This document shows positions 1 to 6,940 of a stretch of DNA of 13,202 nt, piece by piece. Under the pieces are notes generated by a model. It saw only the letters and a list, made by a program, of their open reading frames with translations. It had not been told where the DNA came from and did no database searches. Position 1 is the stretch's first letter; every line of letters starts with the position of its first letter. The stretch spans positions 1 to 13,202 of the forward strand of contig CANKNP010000121.1 in the NCBI GenBank assembly GCA_947483545.1, in the 5' to 3' direction. Origin of the DNA: Deltaproteobacteria bacterium. GTDB lineage: Bacteria > Myxococcota > UBA796 > SXON01. The position numbers and the translations under genes are program-made.

Positions 1-852
1 CCCCGGGAGAAGGTGGCGCCGTATTCGGCGCCGGATGAGGGCTCCCCGCGGATCTTGAGCAGCCCTCATCCGCCCGCCCGGGTTTTCGTCGCCGAAACCT
101 GTGGCCGCCACGCGATCCTCCCGTTCGGCGAGCGCTCGCCCTCCGATCACGGGCCGCTACAGCCCGGCGATCGCGTCCCTGCGCTGGTGATCGAGGTCAC
201 AGGCGAGCGCGTGACGCTGTCCCAGGCCCACCCCGGGTTCGTCGCCCGGCTGCTGGAGCGCGAGGTTCCGGAGATCCGCGACGGCACCGTTCGGATCGAG
301 GCGATCGCGCGCGAACCGGGTCGAGAGACCAAGATCGCGCTCTCCAGCGACGATGCCGACCTCGACGCCATCGGCGTCTGCACGGGGGATCGCGGCTCGC
401 GGGTCCTCGCGGTCACCGCTTGGGTGCCGAACGAGCTGGTCTCCTTCTTGGACTGGCACCCCGCCCCCGCCCAGTTTGTGGCCCACGCATTGGCCCCGAC
501 CAGGGTCCACAAGGTCTACCAGGACGACGACGCCCAGATGCTGGAGCTCGTCATCGCCGATGAAGACCTGCCCCGGGTCCTCGCCCACCGCGCCGCCCCG
601 CTGCGGATGGCCGCGCAGCTCGTCGGCTGGCGCCTGGACCTCCTCACATTGGGGCGCCTGGAGGAATTTCGGGCCGATTTGGCGCGCGTGCAGGAACTGG
701 ATGCCCAACAGGTCTCCACGCTGCTCGCCTACGGGGTTCGAAGCGTCGAATCGCTGCTCGAATACGATGCCGACTGGATCGCAGAGGTGTTGGAGATCGA
801 AGCAGGGCAGGCGGCGGGGGTGATCGCGGGGGCGGCGGCCCACACGGTCTAG
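1..852 (+). CDS. NusA-like transcription factor, divergent, left end open (partial)
   Basis: The frame is open from base 1, so the start probably lies left of the window; the first start codon inside it is GTG at 13, and residues are counted from there. Residues 20-72 look like a weak S1 domain. The stretch REVPEIRDGTV (83-93) followed by EAIAREPGRETKIAL (96-110) is the NusA KH1 signature, and KH1 keeps its loop GDRG (125-128). Residues 175-210 match KH2, including the AAQLVGW end, but the loop that is normally GxxG reads AHRA (191-194). Residues 225-275 resemble a helix-hairpin-helix tail. NusA binds RNA polymerase and nascent RNA to control pausing, termination and antitermination. The usual partner infB does not follow; a convergent mgtE does. 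It could be a second, divergent NusA copy or the only one. Membership of the NusA family is well supported; normal function is not. Confidence 0.8.
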   Translation, partial: PREKVAPYSAPDEGSPRILSSPHPPARVFVAETCGRHAILPFGERSPSDHGPLQPGDRVPALVIEVTGERVTLSQAHPGFVARLLEREVPEIRDGTVRIEAIAREPGRETKIALSSDDADLDAIGVCTGDRGSRVLAVTAWVPNELVSFLDWHPAPAQFVAHALAPTRVHKVYQDDDAQMLELVIADEDLPRVLAHRAAPLRMAAQLVGWRLDLLTLGRLEEFRADLARVQELDAQQVSTLLAYGVRSVESLLEYDADWIAEVLEIEAGQAAGVIAGAAAHTV

Positions 853-2162
853 AGCAACGTCCCCCGCAAGATCACCGCTGCCGCGCTGAAGTAGATCACC
901 AGCCCGGTCACGTCCACGAGGGTCGCGACCATCGGGGTGCTCGCCGTCGCGGGGTCGAGCCCGAGCCGCTTGAGCACCAGCGGGAGGGCGGCGCCGAGCA
1001 GGGTGCCCACCGTCACGACGCAGACCAGGGCCACGGCGATGGTGATCGCCAGCATCCCAACGTGGTCGTAGCTGTCGAACAGGATCTGCCAGACGTAGAT
1101 CCGAACCACGCCGAGCAGCGCGAGGATCACGCCGAGGGCGAGCCCGCTCACCAGCTCCCGCCCAAGGATGCGCGTGAAATCGGAGAAGTGGACCTCGCCC
1201 AGAGCGATGGCCCGAATCACCAAACTGGAGGCTTGCGAACCGCAATTTCCACCGCTGGAGATGATCAGCGGCACGAACATGACCAGGACCACCGCCTTCG
1301 CGATCTCGGCCTGGAACATGTCCATGGCGCTGGCAGTGAGCATCTGCCCCACGAAAAGCACGGCGAGCCACCCGACCCGCTTTTGCAGGAGCGAGAGCAG
1401 GCTGGTGTTGAGGTACGCATCGTCGAGCGCTGCCATGCCGCCCAACTTCTGGATGTCCTCGGTGGCCTCTTCTTGCACGACGTCCACGACGTCGTCCACC
1501 GTGACGATGCCCTTCATCCGCCCTTGCGAATCCACGACGGGGACGGCGAGCAGGTTGTGCTCCGCGATGATGCGCGCGACGTGCTCCTGGTCGAGATCCT
1601 CGGTCACGGTGAGCGCTGGGCGCATGACATCCCGGACCGGGGAGCTGGCCTGGGCGGAGAACAGCTCGCGGAAGCTCGCCACCCCGACGAGACGCTGCTC
1701 CCCGTCGAGCACATAGGCCGTGTAGATGGTCTCCACGCCGTCGCGGGCCTTGCGGCGGAGGTAATGGATCGCCTCGTCCACTGTCATCTCGGCGCGCAGC
1801 GCGGCGAAGCGCGGGGACATCAGGCCGCCGGCGGCGTCGTCGGCGTAGGTGGCCAGCGCCCGGACCTCTCGCTGCATCGAAGGGTCGAGGTGGGCGAGCA
1901 GGGCGGAGCGCTCGTCTTCGGGGGCGTACTGGATCACGTCGGCGGCGTCGTCGGGCGCGAGGACCCGCATCCAAAGCCGCTGTTCGCCCTGAGGCATGTC
2001 CTCAAGCAGGCGATACTGCTCGGCCGAGGGCAGCTTGAGGAACACCTCGGTGGCCGTCGCGCGGTCGAGGGCCCGAAAGGTGTTGGGGTTGGAGGGGCTC
2101 TCCAGCCAGCGCTCATGCGGGTCGCCGCGGAACGTCTCGGGATCGAGCGGTGCGGTGCTCAT
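849..2162 (-). CDS. mgtE: Magnesium transporter MgtE
   Basis: Inner-membrane Mg2+ channel of 437 residues, close to the usual length of about 450. In order: an MgtE N domain of alpha-helical repeats (about 30-115), two CBS domains (about 116-173 and 178-235), and a membrane domain of about five helices (265-435). The family hallmark PLIISSGGNCGSQASS lies at 298-313, and the Asp expected to line the pore is D417 in ATLVDVTG. In characterised members the cytosolic N and CBS domains bind Mg2+ and close the pore when Mg2+ is high. The start at ATG 2162 is chosen because AAGAGG lies at 2180-2175 upstream, although the 12-base spacer is long. An in-frame ATG at 2234 would add 24 non-conserved residues and run into thiE. 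The gene lies 55 bases downstream of thiE on the same strand, so it may be co-transcribed. Its TAG stop overlaps the stop of the converging nusA-like gene. Confidence 0.93.
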   Translation of the reverse strand: MSTAPLDPETFRGDPHERWLESPSNPNTFRALDRATATEVFLKLPSAEQYRLLEDMPQGEQRLWMRVLAPDDAADVIQYAPEDERSALLAHLDPSMQREVRALATYADDAAGGLMSPRFAALRAEMTVDEAIHYLRRKARDGVETIYTAYVLDGEQRLVGVASFRELFSAQASSPVRDVMRPALTVTEDLDQEHVARIIAEHNLLAVPVVDSQGRMKGIVTVDDVVDVVQEEATEDIQKLGGMAALDDAYLNTSLLSLLQKRVGWLAVLFVGQMLTASAMDMFQAEIAKAVVLVMFVPLIISSGGNCGSQASSLVIRAIALGEVHFSDFTRILGRELVSGLALGVILALLGVVRIYVWQILFDSYDHVGMLAITIAVALVCVVTVGTLLGAALPLVLKRLGLDPATASTPMVATLVDVTGLVIYFSAAAVILRGTLL

Positions 2163-2217
2163 GGCCGAGGCGGACCTCTTTCGGGGAGGGCTTAAGTAGC
2201 TGAAGATCGAGGCAGAG
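2163..2217 (-). promoter_or_regulatory. thiE-mgtE spacer, no recognisable Mg2+ leader
   Basis: This is a 55-base spacer between thiE and mgtE. Read on the minus strand it contains a purine-rich AAAGAGG about 12 bases before the mgtE ATG. It is too short for a known Mg2+ riboswitch, and I see no strong hairpin or promoter. It is most simply an intra-operon spacer. Confidence 0.3.
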
Positions 2218-2796
2218 TCAACGACTTCGACCAAGGAGGTGGGCGAGCACCGTGGGGTCGTCCCGGTGCTGCCAGAATCCCCCGACCATCGCGTAGCCGT
2301 GAACCCCCGTCGCCCGCACCGCGTTCAGGTTTTCCGATCGGATGCCGCCGATGGCGATGACCGGGACAGGGGAGATGCGCACTGCGGAGGCCAGCATTTC
2401 CAGACCGCGAGCGGTGTAGCCCGTGTCCTTGGTGTCGGTCGGGAACACCGGCCCGAAGCCGATGTACGCGGCATCCCCGGGGTGCGCGGCCTGCTCCAGC
2501 GTGTGTGTGGAGCGGCCGAACGGGATGGCGGGATCGGGCCCGTCGTCCTGGCCGAGGTGGACCCAGGCGCCGAGCTGAGCGGCGATGCGGACGTGGTCGT
2601 TGATGATGAACAGGGGTGCGTGCGGCTGGCAGGCCGCAGCGAGCTCCTGCAGTGCCGCAGACTCCCAAGCCTTGGCGCGCAACTGAACAGCCTCGACGCC
2701 CAGATCTGCCAGGAAGCGTACGCGGTCGACGACCCCTGCGGCGCGCTCCCCCGTGCCAGCGTCCACCATCCCGTACAGACCCGCCGGGACCTTCAC
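2218..2796 (-). CDS. thiE: Thiamine-phosphate synthase (ThiE family)
   Basis: This is a 192-residue TIM-barrel protein that should join hydroxymethylpyrimidine pyrophosphate to thiazole phosphate, giving thiamine phosphate in the cytoplasm. The expected active-site pieces are present: QLRAK (38-42, Arg and Lys kept; Glu is more usual in the fourth position), IIND (64-67, Asn and metal-binding Asp), HLGQDD with D84, GRSTHT with S96, GPVFPTDTK with T120, T122 and K123, and the phosphate-binding IGGI near 149-152. It is slightly shorter than typical ThiE proteins, which run to about 210 residues. TenI is a close relative, but retention of the substrate-binding residues argues for ThiE. The start is GTG at 2796, which forms a GTGA overlap with the pabB stop and so suggests translational coupling; GTG at 2802 is equally open. 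No other thiamine gene is in the window. Confidence 0.85.
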   Translation of the reverse strand: MKVPAGLYGMVDAGTGERAAGVVDRVRFLADLGVEAVQLRAKAWESAALQELAAACQPHAPLFIINDHVRIAAQLGAWVHLGQDDGPDPAIPFGRSTHTLEQAAHPGDAAYIGFGPVFPTDTKDTGYTARGLEMLASAVRISPVPVIAIGGIRSENLNAVRATGVHGYAMVGGFWQHRDDPTVLAHLLGRSR

Positions 2797-4001
2797 CCGC
2801 ACACCGCCGCCAGCATCCGTTGGGCCTTCCACTCGGTCTCCTCGCGCTCCCGGGCGGGGTCGCTGCCCCAGACGATCCCCGACCCGAAGTGCATCTCCGC
2901 GATCTGGGGCCGAGTCCTGGGCCCCAGGAACGTCATCGTTCGAATCGCCACGTTCCAATGGGCGCTCCCATCGTCGCCAAACCAGCCCATCGTCCCACAG
3001 TACGCGCCCCGCGGCGCCCCCTCCAACCGCGCGATGATCTCCGTCGCCCGCTGGCGGGGCGCGCCGGTCACGCTCCCCGCAGGGAAAAGCACCCGCAGGA
3101 CGTCGGCCGCATGGACGTCGGGCCCCACGGTCGCCCGGACTCGCTGCATCGCATGCCACAGGTGTCCGATGCGTCCGATGCGTCGAGGGCCGGCTCGGAC
3201 CGAGCCCGGGATCGCGACGCTGCCCAGGTCCGCGCGCACGAGATCGACGATCATCGTGAGCTCCGCGCGTTCCTTGGCGCTGTGCATGAGGCGCTCGGGC
3301 GACTGGTCGATGGGCCGGGTGCCCTTGATGGGGATGGAGAGCACCTCGCGTCCCGCCATCTGGAGGAGCAGCTCGGGCGAGTTGGAGAGTACGCTGAACG
3401 CGCCGGTGTCGAGCAGCATGCCGCACCGCGCGGGGTTGGAGGCCTGGAGCCGCAGCCAGACGTCGAGCGGATCGCCCGGATCCGGAACCGTGACCCGCCG
3501 GGCGAGGTTGACCTGGTAGCAATCGCCCGCGCGGATGTGGTCCAGCGCGGTGCGGACGGCGCGTTCGTAGTCGGAGGCGGAGGACCAGGATGGCGGCTGA
3601 CCCTTGGGCGGGGGCAGGGGGATGTCGGGTGCCTCCGACGGGGAATGTGTGATGCTCTCACACCGGCCAAGCCAACCGAGGGGGAGGGGAGGGGGGCAAC
3701 CCTGGGCGACCGGCTGCGCCCAGATGCCCGCTTCATAGGCGAGGTAGCCGACGGCGCCGAAGCCTCCGGTGCGCCCGCCGTGTTCTGCGCCTCCGGTGCG
3801 CCCGCCGTTCGCCGCCCGTTGTACGTCCGCCCAGCTGTCGGGCGGGGGCAGCGGCGTGAGCGCCCCGACGATGTAGTTCGTGCCCCGGTTCGCAATGAAC
3901 GCCGGGCCAAGCTCTCGGAGGCGCGAGAAGCGCGCTGCGGCGAGCGTTGCAGGGGAGAGCATAGCTTCGGGCCTATCACCCGCAGGGTTCTGGGTTACCA
4001 T
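2793..4001 (-). CDS. pabB: Aminodeoxychorismate synthase component I (PabB)
   Basis: A chorismate-binding enzyme of the anthranilate synthase/isochorismate synthase superfamily that makes 4-amino-4-deoxychorismate for p-aminobenzoate and folate. Residues 144-400 hold the catalytic domain: GDCYQVNLARR (159-169), NSPELLL (207-213), PIKGTRP (224-230), ELTMIVDLVRADLG (247-260), FPAGSVTGAP (306-315), GAYCGTMGW (332-340) and GSGIVWGSDP (373-382). Lys226 in PIKGT is the residue that forms a covalent intermediate in PabB; TrpE has Ala there, which decides the call. The N-terminal half is short and contains a 9-residue duplication at about 66-80. No amidotransferase (pabA) or lyase (pabC) is adjacent. 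The ATG at 4001 is used, giving 402 residues; ATG 3962 (389 residues) would also keep all conserved sequence and leave more room for divergent promoters. The gene overlaps thiE by four bases. Confidence 0.9.
   Translation of the reverse strand: MVTQNPAGDRPEAMLSPATLAAARFSRLRELGPAFIANRGTNYIVGALTPLPPPDSWADVQRAANGGRTGGAEHGGRTGGFGAVGYLAYEAGIWAQPVAQGCPPPLPLGWLGRCESITHSPSEAPDIPLPPPKGQPPSWSSASDYERAVRTALDHIRAGDCYQVNLARRVTVPDPGDPLDVWLRLQASNPARCGMLLDTGAFSVLSNSPELLLQMAGREVLSIPIKGTRPIDQSPERLMHSAKERAELTMIVDLVRADLGSVAIPGSVRAGPRRIGRIGHLWHAMQRVRATVGPDVHAADVLRVLFPAGSVTGAPRQRATEIIARLEGAPRGAYCGTMGWFGDDGSAHWNVAIRTMTFLGPRTRPQIAEMHFGSGIVWGSDPAREREETEWKAQRMLAAVCG
3762..3808 (-). repeat. 27-bp-period tandem duplication inside pabB
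   Basis: The 20-bp unit GCCTCCGGTGCGCCCGCCGT occurs at 3762-3781 and again, identical, at 3789-3808, a period of 27 bp. On the coding (minus) strand this gives GGRTGG twice with a nine-residue period (residues 66-80 of PabB), so the reading frame is kept. It lies in the variable N-terminal part, away from the catalytic motifs, and looks like a recent slippage or duplication event. Confidence 0.8.
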
Positions 4002-4027
4002 GGCGAACTGCTGGGTGTTCGCGCCGC
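4002..4027. promoter_or_regulatory. Divergent intergenic gap, pabB / mosaic signalling gene
   Basis: This gap of only 26 bases separates the divergent start codons (66 if pabB starts at 3962). I see no convincing -10/-35 pair and no strong ribosome site for either gene. Promoters for the two directions must overlap each other or lie within the opposite coding sequence. Confidence 0.25.
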
Positions 4028-6049
4028 GTGACCGTCCTTATCGTCAGCTCCGGGTCCGAGATCGTGCGCATGCTCGGGGCCTTGTTGTCCCCGGATGGCA
4101 TGGATGTCGAGGCCTGCGTGACCCTGTACGACGCGCGTCGGCTGCCCGTCGCCTTTCGCATCGACGGCGTCGTCGTGGACGCGGAGCAGGTGGACGGCGA
4201 TGGCGTGACCTGGTTGTCGGAGGCCCGGGCTACGGGTCGGGTCGGACCTACGGTGCCGGCGGTCGTGGTGTCTGCCAAGGTGGACGAGGCGATGCGTCGT
4301 CGTGCGGAGTCACTCGGCGCGAAGGTGTTCAGCAAGCCGCCGAGCCTGCTCGACGTGGCGGACATCCTTCGGCGCGCGATGCCAGCCACCGGTGGCGATG
4401 GCCCAGAGGTGACCATCGCCGCGTCCGACGATGACGAGCCGCCGATGTACTTCCTGCCTGGTCCGGAGCCCGGACCGCCGGACCCGCCTTTCCGACCGGC
4501 GCCGCTGCGGGACCTCATGCGGGCCGCGGAGCTCCCGCGCATGGATGTGGCCCCTCCAGCGCCGCGGTTCGACGCTCCACGTGTCGAGGCGCCCTGCGCC
4601 GATCCCCCGCGCGTCGAGCCGCCCCGCGCCGAGCCGCCCCGCGCCGAGCCGCCGCGTGTCGAGCGGCCCCGCGCCGAGCCTCCGCGCGCCGAGCCTCCGC
4701 GCGCCCGGCGGATGTGGAACGCCGAGAACGCCCGCGCGCTGACCCGGTTGTGGGCGCGTCGTGCGACGGGCGTGCTTCGCGTGGAGACCCCCAACAACAG
4801 CGCGTGGGTGCTGTTCGCGCATGGCGGACCGGTCGGTCCTGACGGGGTCGCCGCGGCCGACGAGGCGCTCGGGGGCGGCGAGGTGTCGCTCGACCCGTGC
4901 GAGGTCGAAGAGTCCGGCGATCGGGTCGCCCTCGCTCGCATCCTGTGGCGCGCGGCGCAGGAGGCCGCGTCCGGCGACGCTGCGCTGGGGCTTGTGCCCG
5001 CCGCCAACAGCCTGACCGAAGCCGCGGACGACATGACGCTGACCCCCGCTACCCGGCGGTGCATCGCCCGCTTGGAGAGCGGTCTGACGGTTCAGGCCCT
5101 GGCCCGCCGGGAGGGCGCGCCGGTCGCCGATGTCGCGCTCGATCTGGCCGCGCTGGGCTGGCTGGGGCTCGTCGCTCTGCGGGAGCCGGAGCCCGTGGCC
5201 CCGCCACGAACGTTCGGACCGCCCTTGTCAGAGCCCGTCCAGGAGCGGCGCCGAGGGGCTCCCCCGATGGAGGAGCCGGTCGCGGACCCCGCGTCCGTCA
5301 CGCGCCGCGAGGTGATCCGCCCCGCGACGGGCCCCGCACGGGCCGAGCGCCCCTTCGGCGATGCGCTTCCGCCGCGGCCCAAGTCGCCGGCCGCCGCCCC
5401 CGGAAGCACCGAGGCGGTCGATGATCCGGCGACCTCCGCGACCTCCAGCATGATGCCCGTCGCCCGGCTGCGCCGGGAGGTGGACGTCCTTCGGACGGCA
5501 GACGCCTGGACGGTGCTCGGGATCGCTCGTCGCGCCGCGCCCGAGATGATCGTGAGCGCTGCCCTGCGGATGAAACACCGGTATCGGGCCATGGACAAAG
5601 ACCCCAACCGCGAATCACGCGAGCTCGCCGCCGAGATCCTCACGCGTATTGAGGCCGCTGAGCGGGAGCTCGTCTCCGGAAAGGTCAGCACTGAGGAGCC
5701 GGTGTTCGCCGGGCTGTTGCGCTCCGGTATCGCGGCGATCGGCAGCTGCGATTGGGCCCGCGCGGACCGCCTGCTGGCCCAGGCCCGTCAGCACGCGCCC
5801 GACGACTCGATCGGCCTGGCGCACCTCGGCTGGGCCCGATTCAACAACCCCGAGCAGCCGAAGGAGGCCCGGGAGGACGACGGGGCCGATCTCGTCGAGC
5901 TGGCCTTGCAGTTCGACATCAACTGCGCGCTCGCGTGGGGCTACCGCGGGGAGATCGCCACGGCCCGGGGCGATCGTGAAGAGGCGAGGGCGTGCTTCAG
6001 CACCGCGTTGAAGCTGGACCCATCCATGTTGGTCGCCAAAGCGCGCTGA
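4028..6049 (+). CDS. Mosaic protein: pseudo-receiver, PATAN/DUF4388-like, DnaJ-like and TPR regions
   Basis: 673 residues, GTG start, no signal peptide or membrane helix, so cytoplasmic. Residues 1-118 resemble a response-regulator receiver: phospho-acceptor-like D51 (GVVVDAE), S82 (VVVSAK) and K103 (FSKPPS) fit, but the acidic Mg2+ pair after strand 1 is replaced by Ser-Ser (7-8). Residues 135-228 are a Pro/Arg/Glu-rich linker ending in repeated RAEPP units. Residues 229-313 resemble a PATAN/DUF4388 domain (TGVLRVETPNNSAWVLFAHGG), and 337-384 a winged-helix-like tail. After a second disordered linker (about 385-475), 491-548 look like a J-domain (DAWTVLGI, then MKHRYRAMDKDP) without the HPD triad. 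Residues 556-673 carry TPR-like helices. Such fusions occur in myxobacterial signalling proteins. It likely acts as a binding scaffold; partner and output are unknown. walJ follows on the same strand. Confidence 0.75.
   Translation: MTVLIVSSGSEIVRMLGALLSPDGMDVEACVTLYDARRLPVAFRIDGVVVDAEQVDGDGVTWLSEARATGRVGPTVPAVVVSAKVDEAMRRRAESLGAKVFSKPPSLLDVADILRRAMPATGGDGPEVTIAASDDDEPPMYFLPGPEPGPPDPPFRPAPLRDLMRAAELPRMDVAPPAPRFDAPRVEAPCADPPRVEPPRAEPPRAEPPRVERPRAEPPRAEPPRARRMWNAENARALTRLWARRATGVLRVETPNNSAWVLFAHGGPVGPDGVAAADEALGGGEVSLDPCEVEESGDRVALARILWRAAQEAASGDAALGLVPAANSLTEAADDMTLTPATRRCIARLESGLTVQALARREGAPVADVALDLAALGWLGLVALREPEPVAPPRTFGPPLSEPVQERRRGAPPMEEPVADPASVTRREVIRPATGPARAERPFGDALPPRPKSPAAAPGSTEAVDDPATSATSSMMPVARLRREVDVLRTADAWTVLGIARRAAPEMIVSAALRMKHRYRAMDKDPNRESRELAAEILTRIEAAERELVSGKVSTEEPVFAGLLRSGIAAIGSCDWARADRLLAQARQHAPDDSIGLAHLGWARFNNPEQPKEAREDDGADLVELALQFDINCALAWGYRGEIATARGDREEARACFSTALKLDPSMLVAKAR
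4607..4705 (+). repeat. Pentapeptide-coding tandem repeat (RAEPP / RVEPP)
   Basis: About 99 bases encode a run of five-residue units, mainly RAEPP with RVEPP and RVERP variants (protein residues 194-226). At DNA level the 15-bp unit is close to CGCGCCGAGCCGCCC, with mostly synonymous third-base drift. It forms an extended, highly charged Pro-rich linker between the pseudo-receiver and the PATAN-like domain. Copy number is expected to vary between strains. There are no unique spacers, so it is not a CRISPR. Confidence 0.85.
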
Positions 6050-6074
6050 CCCGCGTTAGCGGATCCTCCTCCCC

Positions 6075-6092
6075 CGACCCTCCCCCGGGTCG
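6075..6092 (+). terminator. Small hairpin between the mosaic gene and walJ
   Basis: CGACCC (6075-6080) and GGGTCG (6087-6092) form a perfect 6-bp stem around a TCCCCC loop, followed by a pyrimidine-rich CTCCTCTCCCC. There is no U-run. It could be a weak terminator or RNA-stability element in the 62-base gap; walJ may still be co-transcribed with the upstream gene. Confidence 0.3.
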
Positions 6093-6111
6093 CTCCTCTC
6101 CCCGAGGCCTG

Positions 6112-6936
6112 ATGACGCTTTTCACCCGAGACGTGACCGTTTGCGTGCTCTCCTCGGGATCTGCGGGAAATTCGACCTACATCGGCGACGGGCGGGCCGG
6201 CGTGCTTGTGGACTGTGGGGTCGCGACCCGGCAGATCCTGAACCGCATGGACGCGGCCGGGCTGGGCGCCGCGCCCATCGACGCCGTGCTGATCACGCAC
6301 GAGCACAAGGACCACGTGGGTGCCGCTGCCGTGCTCTCCCGGGCCTTGGCCAAGCGCGGCCACCGTGTGCCGTTCTTCTGCACCCGTGGCACGATGGACG
6401 CGCTGGATCCCCGCTGCCGCCCAGACGGCATCGAGGTGATCGAGGCGGGCACGCCGTTCCGCGTCAAGCACCTCATCGTAGAGCCGATGCCTGTGCCGCA
6501 TGATGTCCGGGACCCGGTCGCCTACCGGGTGATCGTCGGGGATGCGCCTGTCGCCGTCATCACCGATCTTGGGAAGCCGACGGCGCTGCTGGCGCGTGCG
6601 CTGAAGGAGTGCCGGGCCGCCGTGTTGGAGTTCAACCACGACGAGGACATGCTGCGGACGGGGCCCTACCCCTTCCACCTCAAGCAGCGGATCCGGGGAA
6701 ACCACGGCCACCTCTCCAATCGACAGGCAGGCCAACTGCTCGAGGATGGCCTGGGCAAGCAGCTCACGCACCTGCTGCTCGCACACCTGTCGGCGGAGAA
6801 CAACACGCCTGAGATTGCCACCTCGGTCGCCCGCGCGGTGGTGGACGGCGCTGGGGCGCTGGGGCGCGTTCACATCGCTGTGTGCAAGCAGCATGCGGCG
6901 CTGCCGCCGGTGACCATCTCGTCGCGGATGTGGTAG
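6112..6936 (+). CDS. walJ: MBL-fold metallo-hydrolase, WalJ/YycJ family
   Basis: 274 residues, the usual size for this family of cytoplasmic two-metal hydrolases, whose characterised relatives are linked to nucleic-acid processing and cell-wall homeostasis. Visible motifs are LSSGSAGNSTY (13-23), the metal-binding THEHKDH (62-68), H130, D152, then EFNHDEDML (173-181), GPYPFHLKQRIRG (184-196), NHGHLSN (197-203) and HLSAENN (225-231). The last blocks, with YP-LK-RI and HLSN, are specific to WalJ/YycJ rather than to beta-lactamases or glyoxalases. ATG 6112 is chosen because GAGG lies at 6104-6107 and the SSGSAGNS strand follows closely; a longer open frame reaches back into the preceding gene without conservation. 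The stop lies only 4 bases from the stop of the converging barrel gene. The real substrate cannot be read from sequence. Confidence 0.88.
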   Translation: MTLFTRDVTVCVLSSGSAGNSTYIGDGRAGVLVDCGVATRQILNRMDAAGLGAAPIDAVLITHEHKDHVGAAAVLSRALAKRGHRVPFFCTRGTMDALDPRCRPDGIEVIEAGTPFRVKHLIVEPMPVPHDVRDPVAYRVIVGDAPVAVITDLGKPTALLARALKECRAAVLEFNHDEDMLRTGPYPFHLKQRIRGNHGHLSNRQAGQLLEDGLGKQLTHLLLAHLSAENNTPEIATSVARAVVDGAGALGRVHIAVCKQHAALPPVTISSRMW

Positions 6937-6940
6937 CGGC

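Noticed and set aside
157..1974. Long minus-strand open frame of 605 codons across the nusA-like and mgtE genes
   Set aside because: It is Arg/Pro/Ala-rich low-complexity translation opposite or out of frame with two recognisable genes; long shadow frames are expected at this GC content.
2793..4001. Anthranilate synthase TrpE or isochorismate synthase
   Set aside because: Lys in PIKGT, where TrpE has Ala, points to PabB; no trp or menaquinone/siderophore genes are nearby.
2616..4031. Plus-strand open frame of 471 codons antisense to pabB and thiE
   Set aside because: Both minus-strand genes have full family motifs; this frame is Arg/Pro-rich with no motif.
4607..4705. Possible CRISPR-like array
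   Set aside because: The units are contiguous 15-mers in frame within a coding region, with no spacers and no cas genes.
6112..6936. Beta-lactamase or glyoxalase II
   Set aside because: The HxHxDH fold is shared, but the YP-LK-RI, NHGHLSN and HLSxENN blocks identify the WalJ/YycJ group instead.
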